From Kiloniella sp. EL199 (GTDB taxonomy: Bacteria > Pseudomonadota > Alphaproteobacteria > Kiloniellales > Kiloniellaceae): DNA of 64,000 nt. The position numbers were made by a program, and so were the translations under genes. The stretch is from contig NZ_OMPU01000014.1 of the NCBI RefSeq assembly GCF_900313065.1, forward strand, positions 1 through 64,000. Direction: 5' to 3'. The notes under the pieces are model-generated. The model saw only the letters and a list, made by a program, of their open reading frames with translations, had not been told where the DNA came from and ran no database searches. Positions 56,706 through 64,000 of the stretch are shown here, in pieces (position 1 is the first letter of the stretch; each line of letters opens with the position of its first letter).

Positions 56706-57710
56706 ATGTTGATGTCGTATTTGGTCCAAGAACCACTTTTTTTACCAATCCTGATCCTGATTACTGCTATTTTCATAGATATCATAATCGGTGATCCTGC
56801 GTGGCTCTATCGCTATGTTCCTCACCCCGTGGTCATTATCGGGAAGGCCATAGAAATCAGTGAACACCGAATGAATAATCCCAAGAACAGCCGGATAAGC
56901 GGCATCTTTCTCGGGACCTTACTCTCAATCGTAATCATTGCTCTGGCCGTTGCTGTCGGTCTTATACTCTCCCGAACGCTGGGGCAAGTATCTCATGGCT
57001 GGATCATCGAATCCATCCTTGCTTCCAGCCTTATTGCCTATCGAGGTTTGGGGACAGCGGTTCACAATGTATCAACGGCACTTGCACAAAGCTTAGGGGA
57101 AGGCAGAAAGGCCATCGGCCATCTGGTTGGACGAGATCCGGAAAGTCTGGACGAGGCAGGCATCTGTCGGGCAGCAATCGAAAGCATGGCAGAAAATTTT
57201 TCTGACGGTGTTGTCGCCCCTGTTTTCTGGTTTGCTCTTTTTGGTCTGCCCGGACTTTGTGCTTACAAGGCAATCAATACTTTGGACAGTATGATCGGGC
57301 ACAAAAACGAACGTTACGATGCCTTTGGCAAATTCGCTGCTCGTCTGGATGATCTGGTTAATCTGGTTCCCGCACGTCTGGCCGGATTGTTATACGTGTT
57401 TGCCGGTCTCTTGGTTCCCAAAGCATCAGCAGTCAGAGCCTTTAAAGTTATGGTTCGTGATGCCGGTCAACATCGGTCCCCCAATGCTGGATGGCAGGAA
57501 GCAGCTGTTGCAGGTGCGCTAGGTTTTGCCCTTGCTGGTCCTCGTAAATATCCGGGTTATGTCGTTGATGATCCCTGGATGGGTAACGGTGGCCGAAGCA
57601 ACCTTTCTGCCAAGGATATAAAGTTGGCTCTGAAACTCTACATAGGTGCCGGTTTTTGGATGCTCTGTCCTTTCGCTGCCTGCTTGGGAATACTGGTCTT
57701 CCAGTTTTAG
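56706..57710 (+). CDS. cbiB: Adenosylcobinamide-phosphate synthase
   Basis: CbiB (CobD in the aerobic nomenclature) joins adenosylcobyrate and an aminopropanol unit in the membrane. The 334-residue polytopic protein has FIDIIIGDPAWLYRYVPHPVVIIGKAIE, YRGLGTAVHNV, GHLVGRDPESLDEAGICRAAIESMAENFSDGVVAPVFWFALFGLPGLCAYKAINTLDSMIGHKNERY and RSPNAGWQEAAVAGALG. It is divergent from cbiX with a 120-nt shared promoter region. Confidence 0.94.
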   Translation: MLMSYLVQEPLFLPILILITAIFIDIIIGDPAWLYRYVPHPVVIIGKAIEISEHRMNNPKNSRISGIFLGTLLSIVIIALAVAVGLILSRTLGQVSHGWIIESILASSLIAYRGLGTAVHNVSTALAQSLGEGRKAIGHLVGRDPESLDEAGICRAAIESMAENFSDGVVAPVFWFALFGLPGLCAYKAINTLDSMIGHKNERYDAFGKFAARLDDLVNLVPARLAGLLYVFAGLLVPKASAVRAFKVMVRDAGQHRSPNAGWQEAAVAGALGFALAGPRKYPGYVVDDPWMGNGGRSNLSAKDIKLALKLYIGAGFWMLCPFAACLGILVFQF

Positions 57711-57739
57711 GTTCTTTCAACTCCCTTTTTCTGAACAAA

Positions 57740-58501
57740 TCAGATGAGGGATTTGATTAAGCCCGAGATGGATAACACCATCAAGAGGATCAGAACCACA
57801 TAGCGATAATGATTAGCTGAGCTACGCTGGAAAATATAATTGCCAAGATAGATACCCAGAGTTACTGGAACAACAAGAAGTAGTGCCCGTGCAATCGTAA
57901 CCTGATCTAAAAGCCCGGCAAAAAACAAGGCTCCTGTGCCATAGGCATCTAGTACTAGAAAATACAGATTCATCGTAGCCCGAACGGCCTCTGCCGGAAG
58001 CGCCGCAGCCATCATATAGATCGCAACAGGTAATCCCCCCAAGGATGCAGCGCCATTGGCAACACCTGATACTAAGCCGACGGATAGATTCTTTGGATCA
58101 CTTTCTTTTACTCTGAAGCGTGCACCCAAAAACAACAGAATACTTGCGATCAATACACCCAACGAGATGGCAATACGTAAAGGATCAGCGGGTATTATTT
58201 TCAACAGAAAAACACCTGCCGGCACACCAATTGCGGCACCGACACAAAGCCATTTCAACAGGCCCCAGTGGATAGCTGTCCAAGTCATCCGGGCCATTAC
58301 CAAGCTTGAAATCATTTCAAGCAACAGCGCAATCGGGACAACCTCGACAGGTAGAAGCACTAGGGTTAATGATGTGACAATTAACGCAGAAAGGCCAAAA
58401 CCAGCAAACCCACGACAAAGCCCGGCAACTGACCCGCAAAACAAAACGTACAACAGATCAAGAGCATCTAACTGAACTTGCTCTAATGAAAACACCATCA
58501 C
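57740..58501 (-). CDS. TauE/SafE-family (UPF0721) membrane transporter
   Basis: The 253-residue inner-membrane protein has seven or eight hydrophobic segments and the paired motif pattern of the family (CGSVAGLCRGFAGFGLSALIV and GLVSGVANGAASLGGLPVAIYMMA). Members export sulfite, sulfonates or organic acids. It is embedded between cobalamin genes but on the opposite strand to cbiB, and its substrate is unknown. Confidence 0.85.
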   Translation of the reverse strand: MMVFSLEQVQLDALDLLYVLFCGSVAGLCRGFAGFGLSALIVTSLTLVLLPVEVVPIALLLEMISSLVMARMTWTAIHWGLLKWLCVGAAIGVPAGVFLLKIIPADPLRIAISLGVLIASILLFLGARFRVKESDPKNLSVGLVSGVANGAASLGGLPVAIYMMAAALPAEAVRATMNLYFLVLDAYGTGALFFAGLLDQVTIARALLLVVPVTLGIYLGNYIFQRSSANHYRYVVLILLMVLSISGLIKSLI

Positions 58502-58568
58502 TCAGCCCTGCTTTCTCGGTACGAATCTTTTACAGCATCGAACCTTCTATATTTTACACTCGTTCAAT

Positions 58569-59189
58569 TTAGGCAGAAGGACGTACCAACTGCACAACTT
58601 CATTTACAACGGAATAATCCTGATAACCAAGGCGCGCCAAGGGCTTCATTTTAGTCGCATCAACCATACCATCCGTAAGATAAGCCTCATCAATGTGCAT
58701 TCCGACCACTTCCCCAAGAACCAGGGTATAGTGTTTGCCGCTATCGTTTTTCGGCAGGTCCACAGTTTTGAAAAGTTTGCATTCAAAGTGAACCGGTGCC
58801 CCCTTCACACGAGGAGGTTTGACTATCTGCGAAGGAAGTTTCTCAAGACCCGCCTCTTCAAACTCATCCACATCAACAGGGGCAGGCTTTGAGCTTTCGT
58901 TCATCGACGTTCGTTGTTCCCATGAAACAAGATTAAAAACGAACTCTTTTGTTTCTAGAATATTCCGAAGTGTATCCTTTGTACCTTCTTCCCGGCTATC
59001 CGGGGCTATGCCCACACCAATAATGGGTGGCTCATCCGCAAAAGCATTGAAAAAACTATAAGGTGCAAGATTACAAACACCCTCGGCTGACTGCGTTGAA
59101 AGCCATGCAATTGGGCGCGGAAGCACACAAGCTTTAAAAGGGTTGTAAGGCAAACCATGATCTTTGTGTTTGCCGGGAACGAAAAACAT
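58569..59189 (-). CDS. Flavin reductase-like protein (FMN-binding split barrel)
   Basis: The 206-residue protein has the DIM6/NTAB-type FMN split barrel: PFKACVLPRPIAWLSTQSAEGVCNLAPYSFFNAFADEPPIIGVGI, TLRNILETKEFVFNLV and HFECKLFKTVDL, HYTLVLGEVVGMHID. It should bind FMN. It is about 150 nt downstream of cobO on the same strand, but a hairpin lies between. Corrinoid adenosyltransferases need Co(I) reductant, and Brucella CobR is a split-barrel flavoenzyme, so a corrin-reductase role is an attractive guess, not shown by sequence. Confidence 0.82.
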   Translation of the reverse strand: MFFVPGKHKDHGLPYNPFKACVLPRPIAWLSTQSAEGVCNLAPYSFFNAFADEPPIIGVGIAPDSREEGTKDTLRNILETKEFVFNLVSWEQRTSMNESSKPAPVDVDEFEEAGLEKLPSQIVKPPRVKGAPVHFECKLFKTVDLPKNDSGKHYTLVLGEVVGMHIDEAYLTDGMVDATKMKPLARLGYQDYSVVNEVVQLVRPSA

Positions 59190-59296
59190 CTATGTCTCCG
59201 AAGAATAAAGGATCGCAATTAAAAGCTGCAACAAAGAAAGTACAGAAGCTTAGGACGTTCCAGTTAAAATCTAAAGCTTCATTTGCTCTCAACGAA

Positions 59297-59325
59297 AAAG
59301 GCGGCAAAAAGCCGCCTTCTTTTTA
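59297..59325 (-). terminator. Rho-independent terminator after cobO
   Basis: AAGGCGGC-AAAA-AGCCGCCTT is an 8-bp stem with T-runs on both sides, 17 nt downstream of the cobO stop codon. It can act in both directions. Confidence 0.85.
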
Positions 59326-59341
59326 AAATTATTTTTTCTGG

Positions 59342-59986
59342 CTAGAACTCAATACCACGTTGAGCTTTAATGTTCTGATCTCTAAAGGGATGCTTAACCA
59401 AAGTCATCTCTGTCACAAGATCTGCGATTTCGATCATCTCTTCCTTGGCATTTCGTCCCGTAATAACAACGTGTAAGTCTTCTGGCTTGTTTTCAAGGAA
59501 ATCAATCACTTCCTCCAAAACCAGATGATCATAGCGAAGTGTAATATTCAGCTCGTCCAAAACAATCATGTCATATTTCGGATTATCACCACGGCACGCA
59601 TCTATCATTTCTTTGGATTTAGCCCATGCTTTTTCAGCGGCAGCAATATCACGTTCTCTATCTTGCGTATCCCAGGTAAAACCTTCGCCAAGTGCATACA
59701 TTTCAACCTGATCAGGGAATTTTTCCAGAACGTATTTTTCACCTGTTTCCCACTTACCTTTTACAAACTGTACAACGCCTATTTTCATACCATTGCCAAC
59801 AGCACGTGTCGCCAGACCAAATGCGGCTGTGGATTTACCTTTACCCTTACCCGTATGAACTATGATCAAACCTTTTTCATTGACCTTGTTCGATAGCATT
59901 TTGTCCCGGGCGGCTTTGCGCTTTTTTGATTTTTCATTGGCGCGTTCAAAATCTTCCGCGCTTGGTTTATTTTCTGTATCGCTCAT
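59342..59986 (-). CDS. cobO: Corrinoid adenosyltransferase
   Basis: CobO transfers the adenosyl group from ATP to Co(I) corrinoids. The 214-residue protein has a nucleotide-binding loop (VHTGKGKGKSTAAFGLATRAVG), VVQFVKGKWETGE, MIVLDELNITLRYDH and VVITGRNAKEEMIEIADLVTEM. The C-terminus (KAQRGIEF) is typical of the family. It starts 52 nt after the cobN stop codon, so it is in the cobN-cobO unit. Confidence 0.95.
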   Translation of the reverse strand: MSDTENKPSAEDFERANEKSKKRKAARDKMLSNKVNEKGLIIVHTGKGKGKSTAAFGLATRAVGNGMKIGVVQFVKGKWETGEKYVLEKFPDQVEMYALGEGFTWDTQDRERDIAAAEKAWAKSKEMIDACRGDNPKYDMIVLDELNITLRYDHLVLEEVIDFLENKPEDLHVVITGRNAKEEMIEIADLVTEMTLVKHPFRDQNIKAQRGIEF

Positions 59987-60038
59987 TTAATGTCTCCCCA
60001 ATGTCTTCTCTAACTATACGTTCTATAAAACAGCTTAT

Positions 60039-63000
60039 TTAGCTGGCAACGATATTTTCCAACAGAGCACGTGCAGAATTGGAACGTGCTTTCCACAAGT
60101 TCCTGTCTTGCGCTTCGATCAGCCGCTCTGCCATTTCCCGCAAAGCAGCAGGATTATTTTGCTCCAAAAATTCGCGAACTTCTGCATCATCCAGATAGGC
60201 ATCAAAAACAGCATCAAAATGATGATCTTCAACTACTTTTGCTGTCGCTGCAAAGGCAAAAAGATAATCCACTGTTGCCGCCATTTCAAAGGCCCCCTTG
60301 TAACCATGACGTCTGACACCATCAATCCACTTAGGATTAACAACACGCGCCCTGACGACACGGCCGATTTCTTCCTGAAGTGTTCTGATTTGCGGGCTTT
60401 CAGGGCGAGAATGATCATTGTGATAAACAGTTGGCTGTTCACCCGAAAGATGCCGAATAGCCGCGGTTATTCCACCTTCAAACTGGTAATAATCATCAGA
60501 ATCCAGCAAATCATGCTCTCGATTATCCTGATTATGAATTACCGCTTCCACATCTCTCAGACGGCTTTCAAACAGGCCGTGTTCTGCTTCCCCAGCACCT
60601 CCGCTTCCATAGGCATAACCACCCCAACCTATATAGGCCTTGGCAAGATCGGCTTCTGATTCCCAACCGCGCTCATCAATCAATGCCTGTAATCCAGCGC
60701 CATAGGCCCCCGGTTTAGAACCAAAAACACGATATCCAGCACGCTTGACCGCCGTTTTTTCATCCAGACCTTTTGCAATGAGATCCTTAGATTCTGCGGA
60801 TACTCTTGCAGCCAAGGGGTTCATTTTTTCTGTTTCGTCATCCAAAGCAGCAATAGCGCGGCAGGCAGAATCAAACAGATCAATCTGAGCGGGGAAAGCA
60901 TCGCGGAAAAAACCGGAAACACGCAAAGTGACATCAACACGCGGCCGATCAAGAACAGACAAGGGCATGACCTCAAACCCCACGACACGTCTTGAAGTAG
61001 GTTCCCATTTTGGTTGAACTCCCATCAGAGCGAGGCCTTGTGCGATGTCATCCCCTCCTGTTCGCATATTGGATGTTCCCCAAGCAGAAAGCGCCATTCG
61101 CTTTGGCCAGGACCCGTTTTCCTGACGATATCGTTCAATCATCAAGTTTGCTGATTTCCAGCCTAAATGCCAAGCCGCTGGGGTCGGAACAACGCGGGAA
61201 TCAACTGAATAAAAATTACGCCCCGTTGGCAGCACATCCGGACGCCCTCTCGTCGGAGCACCAGAAGGACCGGGTTCAACAAATTGTCCGTTAAGACCGC
61301 GCAGAGTGCCCTTAATCTCTTCGGCACCACAAGAGATTACAGTTGGTCCGATCGTGTTGTTTATCTCGGCAAGAACTGGGCGTGTATTCTCCCATTCATC
61401 TAATGCCTGCACCTCTCCGGATACCAGCTTTTGAGCCAAAATTTCCAGACGCTCTACAGTATCTCCGTTGGTTCGCCAGCTATCTCCCGCTGCGAGAACA
61501 TCAGGCTTAGGACCAAACCAGGGATCACCAAACCGACAATCCAGGGGATCAAATTCAATCGGGAAGTTCAAATCTTTTGACAGCGATCTGATCAAAGAGG
61601 CATCCCCTTTTTTCCCTTCCCCACGCGGCAAACGCGTCAAGGCAATGAGCAGATCATCCAAAAGACGCCCTTCCGGGGCCAGGCCAAAGACATGCAGACC
61701 GTCGCGTATTTGCATTTCTTTCAATTCGCAAAGATAGTTATCCAGCTTTGAAAGCGCGGCATCTTCATCATCCGTTTGCTCAATCCCGCAATCTTTGTCC
61801 AGACCAATTCGCTGGGTAATTTTGAGAATTTCGTCCCTTAAAACTTTCAAACGTCGGGGATCAACCCCAGCAGCTTCGTAGTACTCATCACAAAGCTGCT
61901 CAAGGTCTGCCAGCGGACCATAGGATTCAGCCCGCGTTAATGGCGGCGTTAGGTGGTCGATGATCACCGCTTGGGCACGGCGTTTTGCTTGTGTGCCTTC
62001 ACCGGGGTCATTCACAATAAAGGGATAGAGGTGCGGTGTTGGTCCAAAAACAGCTTCCGGGAAACATTCCCCGGAAAGTGCTAACGACTTACCGGGCAAC
62101 CATTCCATATTTCCATGCTTGCCCATATGGATAATGGCATCAACCTTTTCTTCCTGTCGCAACCAAGCATAAAAGGCCAGATACCCATGTGGCGGCACCA
62201 GATCGGGATCATGATAGGTTTCAACAGGATTGATGTTATATCCACGCGCAGGCTGAAGTCCGATGATGATCTTGCCACAATGAAACGCAGATACAGCAAA
62301 GGCACCAGCATCTGGCATGTAAAAAGGATCATTCTCGAAAGCCCCCCATCTATCCTCTATAGCTGTTTTCACAGCAACAGGCAGAGCCTCCCAGAACTGT
62401 TCATAGGCACTTAAAGAAATCTTTGATCTGATAACGCGTCCATCAATGGCAGCATTGGTTGGTCCCTCTGCCATGCGCTCGACCAAAGCATTCCCGTCCG
62501 CAGGAATATCTGAAACGCTATACCCGGCGCCAACCATTGCCTTTAAAAGCTGTATTGTGCCTGCAGGTGTGTCGAGGCCAACGCCGTTCCCCATGCGCCC
62601 GTCCCGATTGGGATAGTTCGCCATAATCACCGCAACTTTGCGTTCAGAAATTTCTTTATTTCTAAGCCGCAGCCACGCTGCTGCCAAATCAGCAACAAAA
62701 TCAATCCGGTCTGTTACCTCCTGATAACTGACAACAGAGCTTTGGGTTGCTTCGTCATAACGGGCTTCTGACTTGAATGAAACGGCACGGGAAAGGATAC
62801 GCCCATCAACCTCTGGCAGCGCAACATTCATTGCAATATCGCGGGCTGAAAGACCGCTTAGACCCTCTCGCCACCCAGCCTCGTTCCCGCCAGAGAAAAT
62901 AACCTGCAGAATTGGCGCATCAACAACATCGAAAGGGGTTTCTTTTCTGCTCACGCCGGGCGTTGAAATTGCAAAGCCCGTGGCATTCAGAATAAGTCCA

Positions 63001-63776
63001 GTATCTGCATCCTTTAACAGTGTGCTGATGATTCCTGCCGAAATCGGTTCTTTTAGCGAAGCACAATAAACAGGTAAGGGATTAATACCCTTTTCTTTCA
63101 GCGATTTGATCAAGGCATCAACCGGTGCCAGATTGGCAGCCTGTAAAAGCGCGCGATAAAAAACAATCGCAGCGACTGGTGCGCCAGCAACCCAGTCCCG
63201 ACGCAAATCATTCAGCTCAGGATTATCACTTCCGGGCCAGTAAATGCCTGACCGCAATAACGGCTTTGGCTCTACCCACTCAAAATCGCGATCAATTAAT
63301 CCAGCAAGGTAACATAACAGATTTCGGGAATTGTCCGGTCCACCGTGAATGAGATATTGCCAAACCCGATGATAAACATCCTGTGCTACTGTCGAATGGG
63401 CAGCAAGTTCTGCATCTGGCTGATCGTCACCCGGTAATAAAACCAGAGGAATATTCTTTTGCTTACAAATAGCCCTAAGCTGTTCGACCCCATAGGGCCA
63501 ATAGCCCGCCCCTCCGAGGATTCGTGCCACAACAATCTTTGCATTGGCAATAATATCATCAACATACAAGTCGACTGACATGTTGTGAGATAGTTGCATC
63601 AAATTCGCCAAACGCAGAGACGGATATGCATCACCAATTACCTGTCTGGCCTGAACCAGACTGGCCAATTCGGTATCTGCCGCAGATACAATAACAATAT
63701 CCCCTGGCGTTTGCCCCAGGTCGATTGCTTCGGATCCATCAGCGATTGCCCCGGGTTGGGCTTGTAACAGATGCAT
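60039..63776 (-). CDS. cobN: Cobaltochelatase large subunit
   Basis: CobN is the large subunit of the ATP-dependent chelatase that, with CobST or ChlID-like proteins, inserts cobalt into hydrogenobyrinate a,c-diamide in the cobalt-late pathway. The 1245-residue protein resembles BchH/CobN throughout (VARILGGAGYWPYGVEQL, HMGKHGNMEWLPGKSLALS, VIIDHLTPPLTRAESYGPLADLEQLCDEYYEAAGVDPRRL, LDETEKMNPLAARVSAES). No CobS or CobT gene is within the window. The stop is 52 nt before cobO; the upstream neighbour on the same strand is the cobW fragment. Confidence 0.96.
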   Translation of the reverse strand: MHLLQAQPGAIADGSEAIDLGQTPGDIVIVSAADTELASLVQARQVIGDAYPSLRLANLMQLSHNMSVDLYVDDIIANAKIVVARILGGAGYWPYGVEQLRAICKQKNIPLVLLPGDDQPDAELAAHSTVAQDVYHRVWQYLIHGGPDNSRNLLCYLAGLIDRDFEWVEPKPLLRSGIYWPGSDNPELNDLRRDWVAGAPVAAIVFYRALLQAANLAPVDALIKSLKEKGINPLPVYCASLKEPISAGIISTLLKDADTGLILNATGFAISTPGVSRKETPFDVVDAPILQVIFSGGNEAGWREGLSGLSARDIAMNVALPEVDGRILSRAVSFKSEARYDEATQSSVVSYQEVTDRIDFVADLAAAWLRLRNKEISERKVAVIMANYPNRDGRMGNGVGLDTPAGTIQLLKAMVGAGYSVSDIPADGNALVERMAEGPTNAAIDGRVIRSKISLSAYEQFWEALPVAVKTAIEDRWGAFENDPFYMPDAGAFAVSAFHCGKIIIGLQPARGYNINPVETYHDPDLVPPHGYLAFYAWLRQEEKVDAIIHMGKHGNMEWLPGKSLALSGECFPEAVFGPTPHLYPFIVNDPGEGTQAKRRAQAVIIDHLTPPLTRAESYGPLADLEQLCDEYYEAAGVDPRRLKVLRDEILKITQRIGLDKDCGIEQTDDEDAALSKLDNYLCELKEMQIRDGLHVFGLAPEGRLLDDLLIALTRLPRGEGKKGDASLIRSLSKDLNFPIEFDPLDCRFGDPWFGPKPDVLAAGDSWRTNGDTVERLEILAQKLVSGEVQALDEWENTRPVLAEINNTIGPTVISCGAEEIKGTLRGLNGQFVEPGPSGAPTRGRPDVLPTGRNFYSVDSRVVPTPAAWHLGWKSANLMIERYRQENGSWPKRMALSAWGTSNMRTGGDDIAQGLALMGVQPKWEPTSRRVVGFEVMPLSVLDRPRVDVTLRVSGFFRDAFPAQIDLFDSACRAIAALDDETEKMNPLAARVSAESKDLIAKGLDEKTAVKRAGYRVFGSKPGAYGAGLQALIDERGWESEADLAKAYIGWGGYAYGSGGAGEAEHGLFESRLRDVEAVIHNQDNREHDLLDSDDYYQFEGGITAAIRHLSGEQPTVYHNDHSRPESPQIRTLQEEIGRVVRARVVNPKWIDGVRRHGYKGAFEMAATVDYLFAFAATAKVVEDHHFDAVFDAYLDDAEVREFLEQNNPAALREMAERLIEAQDRNLWKARSNSARALLENIVAS

Positions 63777-63844
63777 AGAGTATTTCTCTTGGTTTGCGTT
63801 CTTCTTCCTGGCTCAATATAAGCGTCGGATTGATATCGTAAAAT

Positions 63845-63880
63845 CACCGGAACCGGGAGATTAGTATCTCGGTCTCGGTG
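63845..63880. repeat. Hairpin between cobW and cobN
   Basis: CACCG...ACC...GAGAT-tagt-ATCTC...GGT...CGGTG forms an interrupted stem about 10 nt after the cobW stop and 70 nt before the cobN start. It could be an intercistronic processing or attenuation element. On the minus strand it is followed by a short T-run (GATTTTACG), so weak termination is possible. Confidence 0.45.
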
Positions 63881-63890
63881 TTATACTTTT

Positions 63891-64000
63891 TTAGGCCGCA
63901 AATGCAGCACGAATGGCAGGCTCATCCATATCGTGATCACCTATAATCACAAGACGGGAACGGCGCTCAACACCATCAGACCATTCCTGATCAAAATAAT
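63891..64000 (-). CDS. cobW: CobW GTPase, C-terminal fragment (truncated at window edge)
   Basis: A minus-strand frame runs in from the right edge and ends at 63891. It encodes YFDQEWSDGVERRSRLVIIGDHDMDEPAIRAAFAA, the characteristic C-terminus of CobW-type GTPases, which bind and deliver cobalt to the CobN chelatase. The N-terminal P-loop domain lies outside the window. It precedes cobN in the same direction with 114 nt between them. Confidence 0.88.
   Translation of the reverse strand, partial: YFDQEWSDGVERRSRLVIIGDHDMDEPAIRAAFAA

Overview
The window looks like a chromosomal segment of a moderately low-GC, Gram-negative alphaproteobacterium, probably a marine member of the Rhodospirillales/Kiloniella-like group. 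This is an inference from gene content: small PAS_5-type proteins, oxygen-independent ubiquinone genes ubiT-ubiU-ubiV, a DUF2164 protein, cobN/cobO/cobW and a TmpA/TmpB-type phosphonate pair. No rRNA or other taxonomic marker is present to fix the identity.

Layout. 0-0.5 kb: one end of an IS3-family element. 0.5-9.4 kb: mixed housekeeping and accessory genes (OmpA-like protein, a degenerate trypsin-fold protein, a BisC/TorZ-type molybdoenzyme with two small unknown genes, an NTF2-like protein, panB, a CoA-transferase, a PAS_5 protein). 9.4-12.1 kb: ubiTUV. 12.2-15 kb: mog, yjbQ, PAS_5, osmC, dtd. 15-18.7 kb: Asp/Glu-racemase-like and M24 peptidase genes and a Tat-exported multicopper oxidase. 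18.7-20.6 kb: a protein made of 16 Sel1 repeats. 20.7-24.3 kb: LysR regulator, TmpA-like and TmpB/PhnZ-like oxygenases and a phosphodiesterase-fold enzyme, interpreted as catabolism of a quaternary-amine phosphonate. 24.4-27.4 kb: an unknown alpha-helical exported protein whose gene overlaps a DUF3142 gene by 71 nt. 28.3-33.7 kb: a DUF2946 protein and a complete NikABCDE/DppABCDF-type ABC importer. 33.7-41.8 kb: Gfo/Idh oxidoreductase, GntR-SIS pair, tRNA-Met, a YcaQ-like glycosylase, mnmA and an alpha/beta hydrolase. 41.9-46.2 kb: first cobalamin locus (cobA-cobB divergent from cbiD-cobK). 46.2-50.1 kb: an unrelated block with a putative LAS-type metallopeptidase. 50.2-64 kb: second cobalamin locus (cbiX-cobH-cobL-cobI-cbiG/cobJ-cobM, cbiB, cobO, cobN, cobW fragment).

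Together the two cobalamin loci encode nearly every step from uroporphyrinogen III to cobyrinate a,c-diamide, plus the adenosyltransferase CobO and the aminopropanol-attaching enzyme CbiB. The set is mixed. It has early-cobalt (CbiX, CbiD, CbiG) and late-cobalt (CobN, CobW) markers, and no CobG or CobF is visible here.

Features most worth a second look are the TmpAB plus phosphodiesterase operon, the overlapping DUF3142/solenoid pair, the dual cobalt-chelatase gene set, the trypsin-fold pseudoenzyme, the membrane-anchored LAS-type peptidase and a MerR-type promoter architecture in front of the multicopper oxidase.
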